From Marinobacter sp. THAF197a (lineage in GTDB: Bacteria > Pseudomonadota > Gammaproteobacteria > Pseudomonadales > Oleiphilaceae): 64,000 bases of DNA. The translations under genes and the position numbers were made by a program. The stretch covers positions 434,001 through 498,000 of the forward strand of contig NZ_CP045324.1 of NCBI RefSeq assembly GCF_009363275.1, in the 5' to 3' direction. Under the pieces are notes generated by a model that saw only the letters and a program-made list of their open reading frames with translations, ran no database searches and was not told the origin of the DNA. Positions 63,007 through 64,000 of the stretch are shown here, one piece after another; position 1 is the stretch's first letter, and every line of letters starts with the position of its first letter.

Positions 63007-63966
63007 ATGACACTCACCGAGTTACGATACGTCGTTACGCTTGCCCGGGAAAGGCATTTTGGCCGCGCGGCAGAGCGTTGTCACGTCAGTCAGCCCACGT
63101 TGAGTGTGGCGGTTAAAAAGCTGGAAGATGAGCTCGGCATTCCGTTGTTTGAGCGGAGCAAAAGCAGTATCCGCGTCACTGAAGTGGGCCAGCGGATTAT
63201 CGAGCAGGCCCAGCGGGTTCTGGACCAGGTGGGTGTCATCAAGGACATGGCCCAGGACGGCAAGAATCAGCTCAACTCGCCGCTCAAGGTGGGTGCCATC
63301 TACACCATTGGTCCCTATCTGTTTCCGCACCTGTTGCCGGAGTTGCGCCGCGCCGCGCCGGAAATGCCGCTCTACATAGAAGAGAACTACACCGCCAACC
63401 TGCGACAGAAACTCCGTCATTCCGATCTCGATGCCATCATCATCGCCTTGCCATTTGAAGAGCCGGAGGTGGTCACGCTGCCGCTGTATGATGAACCCTT
63501 CGTGGTGTTGCTACCGGCTGACCACCCGCTGACGGCGAAAGACCAGATCACGGCGGAAGAGATGTCCAAAGAGCAGCTTCTGTTGTTAGGGCCGGGCCAC
63601 TGTTTCCGGGACCAGGTGCTGGAATCCTGCCCGCCATTGGTTGATGCCATCACCAAGCGCACTGATAACGGCCAACCTGAACTGGTTACTGAAGGTAGTT
63701 CTCTGGAAACCATAAGGCACATGGTGGCTTCAGGGTTAGGGATCACCGTGTTACCCCTGTCTGCCGCCACCGCCATCAAATACCAGGAAGATATCCTGGC
63801 GGTGCGCCCGTTTGCGCCGCCGGTACCCTTCCGCACAGTCGCCCTGGCCTGGCGCGTAACCTTCCCCCGCCCGAAAGCCATTGATGTGTTGTCGCTGGCG
63901 GCCAGCCAGTGCCGCGTAATGGAGAAGGCGAAAACGGCAACGCCGGTGGTTGCTGAGCGCGCCTGA
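63007..63966 (+). CDS. oxyR: Hydrogen peroxide-sensing regulator OxyR
   Basis: A 319-residue LysR-type activator. N-terminal winged helix (about 1-60) and a sensor domain with Cys199 and Cys208 (GHCFRDQVLESC), at exactly the positions of the redox cysteines of E. coli OxyR, plus SSLETIRHMVASGLGITVLP. It activates peroxide defence genes on disulfide formation. It precedes recG, as in pseudomonads. Confidence 0.97.
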   Translation: MTLTELRYVVTLARERHFGRAAERCHVSQPTLSVAVKKLEDELGIPLFERSKSSIRVTEVGQRIIEQAQRVLDQVGVIKDMAQDGKNQLNSPLKVGAIYTIGPYLFPHLLPELRRAAPEMPLYIEENYTANLRQKLRHSDLDAIIIALPFEEPEVVTLPLYDEPFVVLLPADHPLTAKDQITAEEMSKEQLLLLGPGHCFRDQVLESCPPLVDAITKRTDNGQPELVTEGSSLETIRHMVASGLGITVLPLSAATAIKYQEDILAVRPFAPPVPFRTVALAWRVTFPRPKAIDVLSLAASQCRVMEKAKTATPVVAERA

Positions 63967-63974
63967 GGGCTGTT

Positions 63975-64000
63975 ATGACGTCACTGGACGACATCTCCGT
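63975..64000 (+). CDS. recG: Start of recG (ATP-dependent DNA helicase), partial
   Basis: Only eight full codons (MTSLDDIS) are in the window, behind a GAGGG box five bases upstream and eight bases past the oxyR stop. The call is from synteny with oxyR-recG of Pseudomonas; the sequence itself is too short to prove it. Confidence 0.55.

Noticed and set aside
1..64000. CRISPR arrays, tRNA or rRNA genes, insertion sequences or prophage
   Set aside because: No regularly spaced repeats, cloverleaf-like segments, transposase or phage structural genes were recognised; XerC is the chromosomal recombinase in its normal context.

Overview
The window reads as a contiguous piece of chromosome from a marine gammaproteobacterium close to Marinobacter. 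This is inferred from high-GC coding sequence, Pseudomonas-like gene neighbourhoods (lptM-lysA-dapF-DUF484-xerC; yggS-proC-yggT, metX-metW-DUF4426-rdgB-hemW; pyrE-crc-rph; gmk-rpoZ-spoT-ridA; oxyR-recG) and family-level protein similarity. No phage, transposase, CRISPR array, rRNA or tRNA gene was seen. Almost all of the DNA is dense core or near-core coding sequence; only 32070-32453 exceeds 300 bases without a gene.

Layout. 1-6226: end of class I adenylate cyclase, lptM, lysine/DAP biosynthesis (lysA, dapF), DUF484, xerC, a GGDEF diguanylate cyclase and DUF2789. 6324-12517: a double-substrate-binding-domain sensor kinase, a small exported protein, and a coupled pair (uncharacterised acidic protein plus a PlpD-like secreted patatin phospholipase). 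12538-15751: an AraC regulator, cardiolipin synthase and a GntR regulator, all on the minus strand. 15899-24339: a 30-residue ORF with its own terminator, then enzymes of mostly lipid or redox type (esterase, SMP-30-like protein, thioesterase, quinone reductase, TcdA, acyl-CoA dehydrogenase, SDR) and an SbtA-like permease. 24514-27023: an ECF sigma/ChrR pair (singlet-oxygen type) divergent from an AraC regulator. 27027-30335: polyamine genes speA and speE, and a small DUF6316 protein. 30412-32195: amtB and glnK with a sigma-54 promoter and an NtrC-type site. 32454-35103: ubiK, comM, trmB. 35116-44172: a minus-strand array of methionine, nucleotide-sanitation, haem-chaperone and proline genes, interrupted by a dynamin-like GTPase gene. 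44225-46604: pilT and pilU twitching ATPases. 46763-53084: FadL porin, polA, small envelope proteins and a phasin-like protein. 53157-64000: pyrE, crc, rph, yicC, usp, gmk, rpoZ, spoT, ridA, an epimerase, oxyR and the first codons of recG.

The genes together suggest an aerobic motile marine heterotroph that uses fatty acids (FadL, acyl-CoA dehydrogenase, possible phasin), senses nitrogen through PII/NtrC, handles photo-oxidative and peroxide stress (ECF sigma/ChrR, OxyR), and uses c-di-GMP, cAMP and (p)ppGpp signalling.

The least explained items are: two copies of a long intergenic palindromic element sharing an internal core (45343-45450 and 55353-55454); a 30-codon ORF with a clear ribosome-binding site and terminator (15899-16044); a dynamin-like GTPase inserted in an otherwise Pseudomonas-like gene order; and an uncharacterised acidic protein coupled to a type Vd phospholipase.
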